Source: an uncultured Acidobacteriaceae bacterium (GTDB taxonomy: Bacteria; Acidobacteriota; Terriglobia; Terriglobales; Acidobacteriaceae). Taken from it: a stretch of DNA of 64,000 nucleotides. Position numbers and translations under genes: made by a program. This document shows, piece after piece, positions 8,177 to 18,461 of the stretch. The DNA is taken from positions 1 through 64,000 of the forward strand of contig CAIKND010000117.1 of the NCBI GenBank assembly GCA_903828675.1. Direction: 5' to 3'. The notes under the pieces were generated by a model. It was given only the letters and a program-made list of their open reading frames with translations. It did no database searches and had not been told where the DNA came from. Within the stretch, counting starts at the first letter, position 1, and each line of letters opens with the position of its first letter.

Positions 8177-9002
8177 ACTGCCAGAGATGTGTGGTTTGAC
8201 ATGGTTTAGCGATCCGTCTCCATTCATCCATCGCGAGCGTGAGTGGTTTCATGGCCTTGACGCCCTCCAACTCCCCGTCAGGCGTCCGGCCCGAATGCGC
8301 CGGATGTACCGCGAGGAAATAGGTTCTCGTAGAACCTCTACGAAATGTACAGGTGAATAAGGTCGAGCCCTTCAGCTCATTCTCCAGCCTTGACTGGATT
8401 CCTTCAATTATGGGAAGATTTCCGCCTTTCGGGCGACCCCAATGGTGGTATAAAAGCAGGGATTTGCATTCCGCCCAATAAGTGAGCAATTCATCTAAAT
8501 AGATGTGCTTTGGAGATTTCCCTCGTTGTGGTTCCTGAAAGCTGAGTCCATTGTCTGGATCGAAGAATGTTAGATCTGTGCCCCCAAACTCTGCTAACGC
8601 AGAAATGTTCTTGGATTTACGATCATCGCCGTCCTGATATACCTCTCTGAAGAAAGCTGGCTTGTCTGGAAGAACCTCGGTGAGCACCCGCTCAAGGTCC
8701 TGAATCTTTCGACAGCCCCTCGGTTTTACTGCGCATTGCGCGATCTCTTTCAGCATTCCCTCGTCAGTACTGCAAGCCAAACAGTCACGGCCATCATCTG
8801 GCTTACTCCTCTTTGGATAGAGTGGATTATTGACCTTGTGTCGTACACCAAACCACGGATAGTCGCGGTGCTTACCGTCTGTACCGTCATCGTCCTTCGT
8901 CAGCACCCAATTGATGCCGATCTTGAAGCCGAGGCTGGCAAGGTGCTTGAGAAGAAGCATCTTGCCAAAATCTCCAATATCACCAACGTATTGCTCTTTC
9001 AT
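8121..9002 (-). CDS. Uncharacterised protein with DPDNGL motif
   Basis: 293 residues, starting MKEQYVGDIGDFGK. The start is set by this conserved-looking N-terminus at ATG 9002; the reading frame continues 50 codons upstream into pyrG, but that part is a shadow. Other landmarks are INWVLTKDDDGTDGKH, a cysteine pair in DCLAC, LTFFDPDNGLSF, LLLYHHWGRPKGG and FRRGSTRTYF. The aspartate-rich FFDPDNG strand end resembles catalytic motifs of some methyltransferases and nucleases, but I cannot name the family. Base composition looks lower in GC than in the neighbours, which suggests transfer. It starts 15 bases after the end of pyrG on the same strand and overlaps the convergent vapC-like gene. Confidence 0.7.
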   Translation of the reverse strand: MKEQYVGDIGDFGKMLLLKHLASLGFKIGINWVLTKDDDGTDGKHRDYPWFGVRHKVNNPLYPKRSKPDDGRDCLACSTDEGMLKEIAQCAVKPRGCRKIQDLERVLTEVLPDKPAFFREVYQDGDDRKSKNISALAEFGGTDLTFFDPDNGLSFQEPQRGKSPKHIYLDELLTYWAECKSLLLYHHWGRPKGGNLPIIEGIQSRLENELKGSTLFTCTFRRGSTRTYFLAVHPAHSGRTPDGELEGVKAMKPLTLAMDEWRRIAKPCQTTHLWQFNPAAPPLPPSPLAPCQR

Positions 9003-9016
9003 GCGCGGATTCCCTC

Positions 9017-10801
<1,785 letters not shown>

Positions 10802-10960
10802 TCACAAGTAAGGTACTTATATTCAGTGGTTTAAAAAATCGACCATCGGTACTGTGCCCATGGATACCATCTTTCTTCGTCAAAGGCCGCGCACAGGCCA
10901 AAGTACGGCTTGCCGCCCCGGAGCGGCGGGGCTACGATGCTTGGTGGAAGGAACCAACTG

Positions 10961-11956
10961 ATGACAGACACCACAAAACTGCGCCGCAGACTGGGCCAGA
11001 CTGGGCCCGAGGTTTTCCCCATCGCCCTGGGTTGCATGGGCATGAGCGGTATGTATGGCGCATCTGAGGACGCGGAGTCGATCGCCACCATCCATGCCGC
11101 TATCGATGCCGGTGTCAATCTCCTCGACACCGGAGATTTTTACGGAATGGGCCACAACGAGATGCTCATTGCCCGTGCCCTGCGTTTCCAGCGCGACGAT
11201 GTGCTGCTCTCGGTGAAATTTGGCGCACAGCGCGGACCAGACGGTGCCTGGGTGGGATTTGACGGCCGGCCTGCTGCCGTCAAGACCGCTTTGGCCTACT
11301 CGCTCAAGCGGCTAGGCGTAGATTGCATCGATGTTTACCGCCCTGCCCGGCTTGACCCCGCCGTGCCCATTGAAGACACCATCGGCGCTATCGCGGAGAT
11401 GGTGAAAGCCGGTTACGTGCGCCACATCGGACTTTCCGAGGTCGGAGCGGATACCATCCGCCGCGCCGCCGCTGTCCACCCCATCGCGGATCTCCAAATC
11501 GAGTATTCCTTGATAAGCCGCAAACCGGAATTGGGCATTTTCCCGGTTCTCGATGAGCTGGGCATTGCCGCTACAACCTATGGAGTCCTGTCGCGTGGTC
11601 TCCTGTCGAACTCAAAGCCGGCTGAGGTTGGGGACTATCGCGCCCATCTGCCGCGCTTTGCCGGCGTCAACCTCGCCCGAAACCAGCAACTTGCTGCCCG
11701 GCTCAAAGAGATGGCCGGTGATAAGGGCGTCACGCCGGTGCAGTTGGCCATTGCGTGGACGCTCGCCAAGCGGAATTCCATCGTTCCGGTCATCGGCGCA
11801 CGCACCAGGGCGCAACTGGCCGATAGCTTGGGCGCGCTCGCCGTAAACCTGACCGCCGAAGATATTTCGAACCTCGAATCGGCCGTTCCCGCCGAAGGCG
11901 TGGCTGGAACCCGCTACGGCGAGGAGCAGATGCGCATGCTGGACAGTGAGAAGTGA
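10961..11956 (+). CDS. Aldo/keto reductase with altered catalytic histidine site
   Basis: 331-residue NAD(P)H-dependent oxidoreductase with a TIM-barrel fold. It has the Asp and Tyr of the family tetrad in LLDTGDFYG, the Lys in SVKFGAQ and the C-terminal cofactor-binding [13 protein letters not shown]. Where most relatives have QHR in the strand DLYYQHRVDP, this protein reads [10 protein letters not shown], so the catalytic His appears to be replaced by Ala. The enzyme may use an altered proton relay or another substrate class. The ATG at 10961 has GGAAGG 8 bases upstream; an in-frame TTG at 10910 is unlikely. The macro-domain gene follows at once and may be co-transcribed. Confidence 0.9.
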   Translation: MTDTTKLRRRLGQTGPEVFPIALGCMGMSGMYGASEDAESIATIHAAIDAGVNLLDTGDFYGMGHNEMLIARALRFQRDDVLLSVKFGAQRGPDGAWVGFDGRPAAVKTALAYSLKRLGVDCIDVYRPARLDPAVPIEDTIGAIAEMVKAGYVRHIGLSEVGADTIRRAAAVHPIADLQIEYSLISRKPELGIFPVLDELGIAATTYGVLSRGLLSNSKPAEVGDYRAHLPRFAGVNLARNQQLAARLKEMAGDKGVTPVQLAIAWTLAKRNSIVPVIGARTRAQLADSLGALAVNLTAEDISNLESAVPAEGVAGTRYGEEQMRMLDSEK

Positions 11957-11972
11957 TTCGGACCAGGGCTCA

Positions 11973-12488
11973 ATGACAGAGAGAATCGAAGTTCTCAAAA
12001 CCGACATCACCACCCTCGCAGTCGATGCCATTGTCAACGCCGCCAATTGTTCGCTACTGGGCGGAGGAGGCGTCGATGGTGCCATCCATCGCGCAGCGGG
12101 CCCGGAACTGCTCAGCGAGTGTCACCTGCTGGGTGGTTGCCCCACGGGACAGGCAAAACTCACCAAAGGTTACCGCCTGCCGGCCACATACGTGATCCAC
12201 ACCGTCGGCCCGGTGTGGAATGGTGGAGAGAACGGAGAGAGGGAATTGCTGGCGAGTTGCTATCGCTCCTGTTTTGCCCTTGCGCACGAACACGGCCTGC
12301 GCTCGCTGGCGTTTCCGGCCATCAGTTGCGGGGTTTACCGCTTCCCCATTGGCTTGGCAGTGGAGATTGCAGTCCGGGAAATAGTCTCGGAACTGACTGC
12401 CGGCGATACCGTCAAGAAAGTTATCTTTGCGTGTTTCGGTGACGAGATTTACGGAGCCTACCTGCGCGCTGTGCAGGCCATTCGGTAG
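11973..12488 (+). CDS. Macro-domain protein, probable O-acetyl-ADP-ribose deacetylase
   Basis: 171 residues of the macro-domain family, which binds ADP-ribose and often hydrolyses O-acetyl-ADP-ribose or ADP-ribosylated proteins. The binding loops are present: [22 protein letters not shown], in which the Asn-Ala-Ala-Asn and Gly-rich stretch contact the ligand, and ISCGVYRFP near the C-terminus. The MacroD-like spacing [17 protein letters not shown] is also typical. The ATG at 11973 begins MTERIEV; an in-frame GTG at 11946 would overlap the preceding reductase stop and cannot be excluded. Position suggests an operon with the reductase, perhaps in NAD-derived metabolite handling. Confidence 0.92.
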   Translation: MTERIEVLKTDITTLAVDAIVNAANCSLLGGGGVDGAIHRAAGPELLSECHLLGGCPTGQAKLTKGYRLPATYVIHTVGPVWNGGENGERELLASCYRSCFALAHEHGLRSLAFPAISCGVYRFPIGLAVEIAVREIVSELTAGDTVKKVIFACFGDEIYGAYLRAVQAIR

Positions 12489-12940
12489 GCTGCCTCTTGT
12501 CCCATCAAAGCGGACGGTGCCTTTCCTTGCCCCAGGGAATCTCGACCGAGACTGAACAGCTCTTGGTGGCCAGGGTCACCTTGAGCACGCCTGAATCCTT
12601 TCCCTCCACATACGGATGGTCGACTGAGGCTACATGACCATTCGCATTGAGATTCATCGTGTAGAAACCGACGGGAAAGAGGTCGTCCAGAACTTGGAGC
12701 GGACACCAGCGGTTTGGTTCAACCGCTCGCCGCGAGCGATACGGGAGGGCTGGCCGGCCTTGCCAACGCAGCCTCCCACCAGAACGGGCTATCCTGACGG
12801 GGTTGCCTCCGAAGTCCTGGCAAAAGACTGCCCTTGCTTCCACAGGGTGTGCTATCGATCGAGAGAGCTACCGCCCGGAATTCTCTTTGCCGCAGCTACC
12901 CGCCAACGCACAGAGCGCTGCTTCGTCTAAACTGTGTGCG
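12489..12940. other. Intergenic region of 452 bases with one doubtful reading frame
   Basis: No well-supported gene. A minus-strand frame (12505-12843) has protein-like composition in its second half and is listed separately with low confidence. The promoter of the exported protein at 12941 should lie here but no convincing -35/-10 pair was seen. Confidence 0.5.
12505..12843 (-). CDS. Possible small hypothetical protein or gene remnant
   Basis: 112-residue frame. The second half, from FYTMNLNANGHVASVDHP through DSGVLKVTLATKSCSV, reads like a genuine beta-rich protein. The first half, rich in Arg, Trp and Gly, looks like noise. A start could lie at the internal ATG at 12657, giving about 50 residues, or the gene may have lost its true 5' part. 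It converges on the macro-domain gene (stop 12488). Confidence 0.3.
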   Translation of the reverse strand: MEARAVFCQDFGGNPVRIARSGGRLRWQGRPALPYRSRRAVEPNRWCPLQVLDDLFPVGFYTMNLNANGHVASVDHPYVEGKDSGVLKVTLATKSCSVSVEIPWGKERHRPL

Positions 12941-13999
12941 ATGAATCGATTCACTCATCTGCGGTGCCTGCTGGCTGCTTCGCTGGCAATCCTGCTGCTG
13001 GCTGCGGCAGGCGCGGCGGCACAATCGGCCCAAAGCGCTCATCCTAAGGCGGGGAAGCCTCTGCCGCTCAAGCCCGACGCGCCCGGCCTGGCCCGGAACC
13101 ATCGCCTCATTCTCAAAGACGGAAACTACCAGTTGGTGCGTCGATATGAGGTCGTCGGCGACCGCGTGCGCTACATCTCCATTGAGCGCAGCGGCGACTG
13201 GGAGGAGCTGCCATTCGACCTGGTTGACTGGGACGCAACGCTCAAATGGGAAAAAGACCACGCCACTCCAACTGGGGAAGAGCCTTCTCCGGCGATGAAA
13301 GAGGCCGCGGACATCGACAAGGAAGAGACCAGCGAACGTGAAGAGCAAAAGGCCCGCATGCCTGAGGTCGCAACTGGTCTGGAACTGCCAGATGAAGACG
13401 GCGTCTTTGCGCTGGACACATTTCAGGGCACGCCGGAACTGGTCGAGCTGGTGCCCGCCGATCTCGACGTCAATGCGAAGGCTCGCCACGGACTCAGCAC
13501 GCTGAACCCCCTGGCCGGAGCCAAAGCAAGCTTGGAACTTACAGGGGCGCACGCCAAGATTCATCTTCACGTCAACGATCCGGCAATCTACCTCTCGCTG
13601 AATGTGAGCGACACCAAAGAGCCTGTGCTCTCCCACGCCATCACGGTAAGCACCGGCGGCACAAAAGATGCGGTCAACGGCAAGCACGGAGCTCACTCAG
13701 CCGCGTCAGGCTTCGCCATCGTCCGCGTGGATGAGCGCAGGGCAGTACGCATTGTCGGCGCCATTCACATGAGCGTCACAGGCACGGTTACGCAAGACGA
13801 GAACGTGGTTCCTGCCAAGGTGGAACTGCTTCCGGGCAAGCGCTGGCTGCGCATTCAGCCCCAGCAGAAGCTGACCATCGGCGAGTATGCTCTGGTTGAA
13901 ATTATCTCCGCGTCCGACATCAACCAGTCGGTATGGGACTTCCGCATTGACCCGGCAACGCCAGATAATCCGGGTTCGCTTGGGCCTATCCTGAAGTAG
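12941..13999 (+). CDS. Exported protein of unknown function
   Basis: 352 residues with a clear signal peptide (MNRFTHLRCLLAASLAILLL then AAAGAAAQS), so it acts in the periplasm or outer membrane. Two regions can be seen. The first, about 45-130, contains GNYQLVRRYEVVGDRVRYIS and DWEELPFDLVDWDATLKWEK and is Glu/Lys-rich at its end. The second is a beta-rich C-terminal half with the LPGKRWLRIQPQQKLTIGEY and FRIDP strands. No catalytic motif was recognised. The start at ATG 12941 is chosen for the signal peptide; 46 upstream in-frame residues are not protein-like. It appears monocistronic. Confidence 0.85.
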   Translation: MNRFTHLRCLLAASLAILLLAAAGAAAQSAQSAHPKAGKPLPLKPDAPGLARNHRLILKDGNYQLVRRYEVVGDRVRYISIERSGDWEELPFDLVDWDATLKWEKDHATPTGEEPSPAMKEAADIDKEETSEREEQKARMPEVATGLELPDEDGVFALDTFQGTPELVELVPADLDVNAKARHGLSTLNPLAGAKASLELTGAHAKIHLHVNDPAIYLSLNVSDTKEPVLSHAITVSTGGTKDAVNGKHGAHSAASGFAIVRVDERRAVRIVGAIHMSVTGTVTQDENVVPAKVELLPGKRWLRIQPQQKLTIGEYALVEIISASDINQSVWDFRIDPATPDNPGSLGPILK

Positions 14000-14179
14000 T
14001 ACAGTTGGCGGCAGTAGAGATAGCCGGTGGAGAATCTCCCTGCGGCGTCCCGCAACTGCAATCACCGGGAATTCAGTCCGGCCTCCAGACCTTTCCCGCT
14101 TCAATCTGCTATCGTCGTTTTTTGCAGCTTTCCACCCTATGACCACCGGCGCAGCCGCGCCCCAAGGATGATTGCCTTC

Positions 14180-15451
14180 ATGCCTGGCCCGTCCCTCCCT
14201 TCGCCATCTCCCCGCTACCGCTGGGCTGTGCTCATTTTCGTAAGCCTGGCCATGTTTGGCAATTATTACGTCTATGACTGCATTGCCCCGATCGCCGACC
14301 TGCTCTCGAAACAGCTTGACTTCACCGACTCGAATATTGGGCTGCTCCAGGCCATCTACAGCATTCCAAATGTATTCCTGGTGCTGGTGGGCGGCTACAT
14401 TGTGGATCGCATCGGAGTCCGCAAGGCAATCTTCATCTTCGGAACGCTGTGCCTGATGGGGGCGGCGTTGACCGCGGTTTCAGGCGCACTACCCATCATG
14501 GCGTCTGGGCGGCTGTTGTTCGGCATGGGCGCCGAATCGTTGATCGTCGCCGTGACCACCGCTCTGGCAAAATGGTTTCGCGGCAAGGAACTCAGCTTCG
14601 CATTCGGCATCAATCTGACAATTGCCCGCCTGGGTACGCTGCTGGCGCAACGGTCGCCCACTTGGGCCAGGTTCGCTTATTCCAACTGGCGTTCGCCCCT
14701 GCTCATCTCTGTGGCCTTTGCCACCTTCTGCGTCATTGGCGCTGCGATCTATTGGCTGATGGAGGTTTACGCGGAGAAGAAATACGAACTGGGTGACGCT
14801 GGGCCAACCGACAAGGTGGTCTTGGGCGATCTCTTCAATTTCGGGACTTCGTACTGGTATATCGTCGGGCTCTGCGTCGTATTCTACTCAGGCATTTTTC
14901 CGTTTGAGACCTTCGCTTACCAGTTCTTCATGGATGCACACGGCGTCACACGCGAATTTGGCGGATTCCTGGTCAGTATCCTGACCATATTCGCGATGAT
15001 CGCCACGCCGCTCTTGGGGCTCTTTGTAGACAAGATCGGCAAGCGCGCTCTCCTGATGATGTTCGGGTCGGTGCTGTTGGTTCCGGTCTACCTCATGATG
15101 GGGTATACGCACACATCTTTATACGTCCCAATGGCGATGATGGGGCTTTCGTTCTCTCTGATCCCGGCGGTGATGTGGCCCTCTGTGGCGTACATAGTTC
15201 CCCAGTCGAAGCTGGGCACAGCATATGGCCTGATGACCATGATTCAGAACATAGGCATGGCGGGCTTCAACCTGATGATCGGCTGGGCCAACGATCACGG
15301 CCACGCCAGTGCCGCCAATCCCAACGGCTACCGGATGGGGATGTGGATCTTCTCCATTCTTGGACTCGCTGGTATGCTCTTTGCATTTCTGCTGCGGCAA
15401 AGGGAAATGGGCCCGCACGGCCACGGCCTTGAGACGATCACCGCAGGCTGA
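14180..15451 (+). CDS. Major facilitator superfamily transporter, MFSD1-like
   Basis: 423-residue inner-membrane transporter with about 12 transmembrane helices. The N-terminal half carries the MFS loop motif as GGYIVDRIGVRKA between helices 2 and 3, and the C-terminal half repeats it as GLFVDKIGKRALL. The sequence YRWAVLIFVSLAMFGNYYVYD with later PSVAYIVPQSKLGTAYGLM resembles the MFSD1 branch, known in animals as a lysosomal dipeptide transporter; the substrate here is not known. The ATG at 14180 has AAGGA 11 bases upstream. A further 51 in-frame upstream residues are Pro/Arg/Ser-rich and rejected. Confidence 0.85.
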   Translation: MPGPSLPSPSPRYRWAVLIFVSLAMFGNYYVYDCIAPIADLLSKQLDFTDSNIGLLQAIYSIPNVFLVLVGGYIVDRIGVRKAIFIFGTLCLMGAALTAVSGALPIMASGRLLFGMGAESLIVAVTTALAKWFRGKELSFAFGINLTIARLGTLLAQRSPTWARFAYSNWRSPLLISVAFATFCVIGAAIYWLMEVYAEKKYELGDAGPTDKVVLGDLFNFGTSYWYIVGLCVVFYSGIFPFETFAYQFFMDAHGVTREFGGFLVSILTIFAMIATPLLGLFVDKIGKRALLMMFGSVLLVPVYLMMGYTHTSLYVPMAMMGLSFSLIPAVMWPSVAYIVPQSKLGTAYGLMTMIQNIGMAGFNLMIGWANDHGHASAANPNGYRMGMWIFSILGLAGMLFAFLLRQREMGPHGHGLETITAG

Positions 15452-15598
15452 TTTTTGAGTTGCCGCTCCATTTCGTGCAGCGCAACCTTAGGCAGTGCGC
15501 AGAGTCGATAAATCTTTCCGGTGGTAGAATTCCCGTACATTTGGGAATGAAGAAGCTAAGCTCCAATTCATAACGCACTTCCTTGCCCGGGGAGAAAA

Positions 15599-16039
15599 AT
15601 GGCAACCGCATCGGCACCGAAAGCCCAGACCGCATGGGGACTGCTTCTGCTCCGCTTGCTTGTCGGATGGGTATTTCTCGCTGAAGGCATCCAGAAGTTT
15701 CTGTTTCCCGCCGCTCTCGGCTCAGGTCGCTTTGCGAAGATCGGCATTCCCGCTCCCGGGTTCACTGGCCCGTTTGTTGGGGTTGTTGAAATCGTCTGCG
15801 GCGCTTTGCTGATTCTTGGCCTCGCGGCCACCTTCGCCATTCTTCCCCTGCTCATAGACATCCCCGTAGCCATCGCCACCACCAAAGTGCCTATGCTTCA
15901 TAAGCAGGGCTTTTGGGCGGCGATGCACGAGAGCCGCACCGACTTCTGCATGCTGCTCGGGCTTATCGCAATTGCCTGCCTCGGCGTCGGAAGCCTGTCT
16001 TTGGATGGAATTCGGCCGGGTGGGTCGAACTCGCGGTGA
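15599..16039 (+). CDS. DoxX-family membrane protein
   Basis: 146 residues with four predicted helices. It shows the DoxX pattern of an early LLRLLVGWVFLAEGIQKF helix, the FTGPFVGVVEIVCGALLILG helix and a C-terminal LIAIACLGVGSLSLD. DoxX-like proteins are small quinone-associated or redox-related membrane proteins; the exact function is unknown. The ATG at 15599 follows GGGGAG by 4 bases. It stands alone, in the same direction as the MFS gene but 147 bases away. Confidence 0.85.
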   Translation: MATASAPKAQTAWGLLLLRLLVGWVFLAEGIQKFLFPAALGSGRFAKIGIPAPGFTGPFVGVVEIVCGALLILGLAATFAILPLLIDIPVAIATTKVPMLHKQGFWAAMHESRTDFCMLLGLIAIACLGVGSLSLDGIRPGGSNSR

Positions 16040-16122
16040 TTTGAGGCGCCGCGCCTGAATAATGCCGGACAGCGTTTCCGGCAACGGGCCCCTTACCGAA
16101 CGTTTTGATGGGAGGGTTCTCC

Positions 16123-16386
16123 ATGAATCATGACGATGACCAATCCACGATCTGGTCACTCTCGTACTCGCAGTTGGCTGAGCAATGCCGGCTAATCGCC
16201 AAAGACAACTCCGCAGCCATCAACGAGACGCTGAAAGCCGAGGCCGGCCGGTTGCACGCAGCATGGCAAGCAGCGCTCCTGGAGCCCGCCGGAGATTACG
16301 ACGAGCATGCACGGGTCGCCGCACTTCGCGCAGGACTCAGGAAGCGCACCATCGAAATCCTGGTCAGGTTCGGACTGGAAGAATAG
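16123..16386 (+). CDS. Small hypothetical protein
   Basis: 87 residues, starting MNHDDDQSTIWSLSYSQLAE. It is probably all-helical (LAEQCRLIAKDNSAAINETL, then an Arg-rich ALRAGLRKRTIEILVRFG). No known domain was recognised. A strong ribosome binding site (GGGAGG, 7 bases upstream of ATG 16123) supports expression. Its last 23 bases overlap the convergent gene at 16364-16852. Confidence 0.65.
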   Translation: MNHDDDQSTIWSLSYSQLAEQCRLIAKDNSAAINETLKAEAGRLHAAWQAALLEPAGDYDEHARVAALRAGLRKRTIEILVRFGLEE

Positions 16387-16852
16387 GCCAACCGTCCGAC
16401 CCCTCCCGCGGCGCCAAGGCGTGCGCAAACCGCACGCGCCGTTTTTCCCACTCTTCGGACGAAAAGATGCGGGGACCCACCTCGATGAGACGTGGGATCA
16501 TGTTGAAGACCGCCACGCGGCTCCACGACCGGCCATCCCGCATCCGGAATCCCTTCTCGTTCAGACTGCTCACGATGCTCGAATAGGAGAGGTCCTGTCC
16601 CAGCAACTCCATCATCTCCATCAGAATCTGGTGCTCAACAGGGTGAACTTCCAGCCGCCTGCAATCGTCCGAAATGCGCAGCCCGTAGGGAATGTCCTCG
16701 TCAAACACGCCTTCCGAAGGGGCCTCCGCATCAGGCAGTTCGCGACGCCATTCAATTGACACCATCTGCCATCCGGCGGTCGTACGCTGCCGGATAATCT
16801 CAGGGCTGAATGGCCCGGAAACTACATCACGAAGCCGCTCAAAATTCGCCAT
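16364..16852 (-). CDS. Hypothetical protein with winged-helix-like segment
   Basis: 162 residues. The middle, with ELLGQDLSYSSIVSSLNEKG, RMRDGRSWSRVAVFNMIPRL and then IFSSEEW, resembles the helix-turn-helix and linker seen in the recombinase domain of large serine recombinases, where such modules read a partly variable site. No catalytic resolvase domain is present, so it is not a recombinase itself. A good ribosome binding site (GGAGG, 6 bases upstream of ATG 16852) supports the start. Function unknown, perhaps DNA binding. Confidence 0.65.
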   Translation of the reverse strand: MANFERLRDVVSGPFSPEIIRQRTTAGWQMVSIEWRRELPDAEAPSEGVFDEDIPYGLRISDDCRRLEVHPVEHQILMEMMELLGQDLSYSSIVSSLNEKGFRMRDGRSWSRVAVFNMIPRLIEVGPRIFSSEEWEKRRVRFAHALAPREGSDGWPILPVRT

Positions 16853-17105
16853 GGTCAGCCTCCTGCATGGTTCTTGCAGTCAATCCAGATGCAATCTGTA
16901 GGGAGCAACTTGGATGCCATTGCAAGCGCTGGCCGTGCAGTCGTCAAGTGGCTAATTTCTCAATGTTATAGCTGCAGGCAACGCGCAAACAGAAGGCGGT
17001 CGGCTGTCCGTTCGCGCAAACTCACGTTCACTTCCGGACACGCCCTGCGTACCATCCCGTATCTCATAGTCGGGACTCAGAGCACTCAAATTCTCTATTG
17101 GCCCG

Positions 17106-18461
17106 CTACTCTCGCACGCCAATTCCCAGCGCCTTCATCTTGCGATACAGATGGCTGCGCTCCAGCCCCAGCAATTCCGCGGCGTGACTTATGTTGTTGC
17201 GCGCTTCCTCAATCTTCTTCAGAATGTACTCGCGCTCGTAGGCGTCTCGCGCCTGTTGAAGACTCGAAAATTCTTCGGTCGAGCGCGTGCCCGCTTTGTG
17301 CGTCAACGGCGGCAGGTGCTTGCGCTCCAGACGAAGTACGCGCGGATTCAGAATCATCACCCGCTCGATTACATTCTTCAATTCCCGCACATTCCCCGGC
17401 CAATGATATTGAGACAGGGTCGCCAACGCCTCATCGCCGATCTCCATGCGCGGGCGTCCGTATTGCCGGCCAAATTCAGTCAGAAACTCCCGCGCCAGCA
17501 ACGGAATGTCCTGCTTGCGCTCACGCAGCGGCGGCACAAAGAACGGCACTACGTTCAGTCGGTAGAAAAGATCCTCGCGGAAGTTGCCCTTGGCAATCTC
17601 CTCTTCCAGATCCTTGTTGGTGGAGGCTATCAGCCGCACATCCACGCGCAGCGGCTGTGTCCCGCCCACAGGCGTAAACAGCTGGTCGTCCAGCGCAGAC
17701 AGCACCTTGGCCTGCGTCTTCAGGCTCATATCGCCCACTTCGTCCAGAAACAGCGTTCCCCCATCGGCGCGTTCCAGCGTGCCGCGCTGCTCCGGCGGTC
17801 CTCCGGGCTGTGCGCCGTGCCGGTAGCCGAACAGCTCAGCCTCGATGTGCGCCTCTGGGATGGCAGCGCAATTCAGTTCAACGAAAATCTGGTCGCGGCG
17901 CAGGCTCTCGGCGTGAATCGCGCGCGCAATCAGCTCCTTGCCCGTACCCGATTCGCCATAGATCAGCACCCGCCCGTTGGTCGGCGCCATCAGACGAATC
18001 TGCTGGCGCAGCGCCTTCACAGGCACGCTCTCTCCGGTCAGTACCGAGCCCACGCTGAACTGGCGTTTGAACTCCTGGTTCTCCGTGCGAAGACGCCGCG
18101 CTTCCACAGCATTCTTCAGCACGATCAGCGTGCGATCCAGCGAAAGCGGCTTTTCCAGAAAGTCGTACGCGCCCAGCTTGGTGGCCTTCACCGCGGTCTC
18201 GATGGTGCCGTGGCCGCTGATGATCACCACCTCCGGCCTCGTCTCGGTGGCCAGTTGGCGCACCTCCGAAAGCACTTCCAGCCCGTCGCGATCCGGTAGC
18301 CAGATGTCAAGCAGCACCACGTCATAGGGTGCGTCCTCAATCATCACCAGGGCCTCTGCGGCGGTGGCAGCGGTGGAAACACCGTACCCCTCCTCGCGCA
18401 GAATCTCTTCTAATGAACTGCGAATCTCCGCCTCGTCGTCCACCACCAGAATCTGATTCAT
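17106..18461 (-). CDS. NtrX-like response regulator with AAA+ domain lacking GAFTGA
   Basis: 451 residues. A receiver domain (phospho-acceptor Asp52, conserved Lys104) is followed by an AAA+ domain with Walker A GESGTGKE (169-176), Walker B GGTLFLDEVGD (234-244) and a second-region Arg finger, then a Fis-type helix-turn-helix (NISHAAELLGLERSHLYRKM). In sigma-54 activators, residues 216-221 are GAFTGA, the loop that touches sigma-54. Here they are GAQPGG with no change in loop length, so contact with sigma-54 is doubtful. Its start overlaps the sensor kinase gene by 4 bases (ATGA), so the two are co-translated. NtrYX systems respond to nitrogen, redox or envelope cues. Confidence 0.93.
   Translation of the reverse strand: MNQILVVDDEAEIRSSLEEILREEGYGVSTAATAAEALVMIEDAPYDVVLLDIWLPDRDGLEVLSEVRQLATETRPEVVIISGHGTIETAVKATKLGAYDFLEKPLSLDRTLIVLKNAVEARRLRTENQEFKRQFSVGSVLTGESVPVKALRQQIRLMAPTNGRVLIYGESGTGKELIARAIHAESLRRDQIFVELNCAAIPEAHIEAELFGYRHGAQPGGPPEQRGTLERADGGTLFLDEVGDMSLKTQAKVLSALDDQLFTPVGGTQPLRVDVRLIASTNKDLEEEIAKGNFREDLFYRLNVVPFFVPPLRERKQDIPLLAREFLTEFGRQYGRPRMEIGDEALATLSQYHWPGNVRELKNVIERVMILNPRVLRLERKHLPPLTHKAGTRSTEEFSSLQQARDAYEREYILKKIEEARNNISHAAELLGLERSHLYRKMKALGIGVRE

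Noticed and set aside
17151-18299. 382-residue plus-strand frame opposite the NtrX-like gene
   Set aside because: Basic, Gln/His/Arg-rich noise with no motif; the minus frame is a clear regulator.
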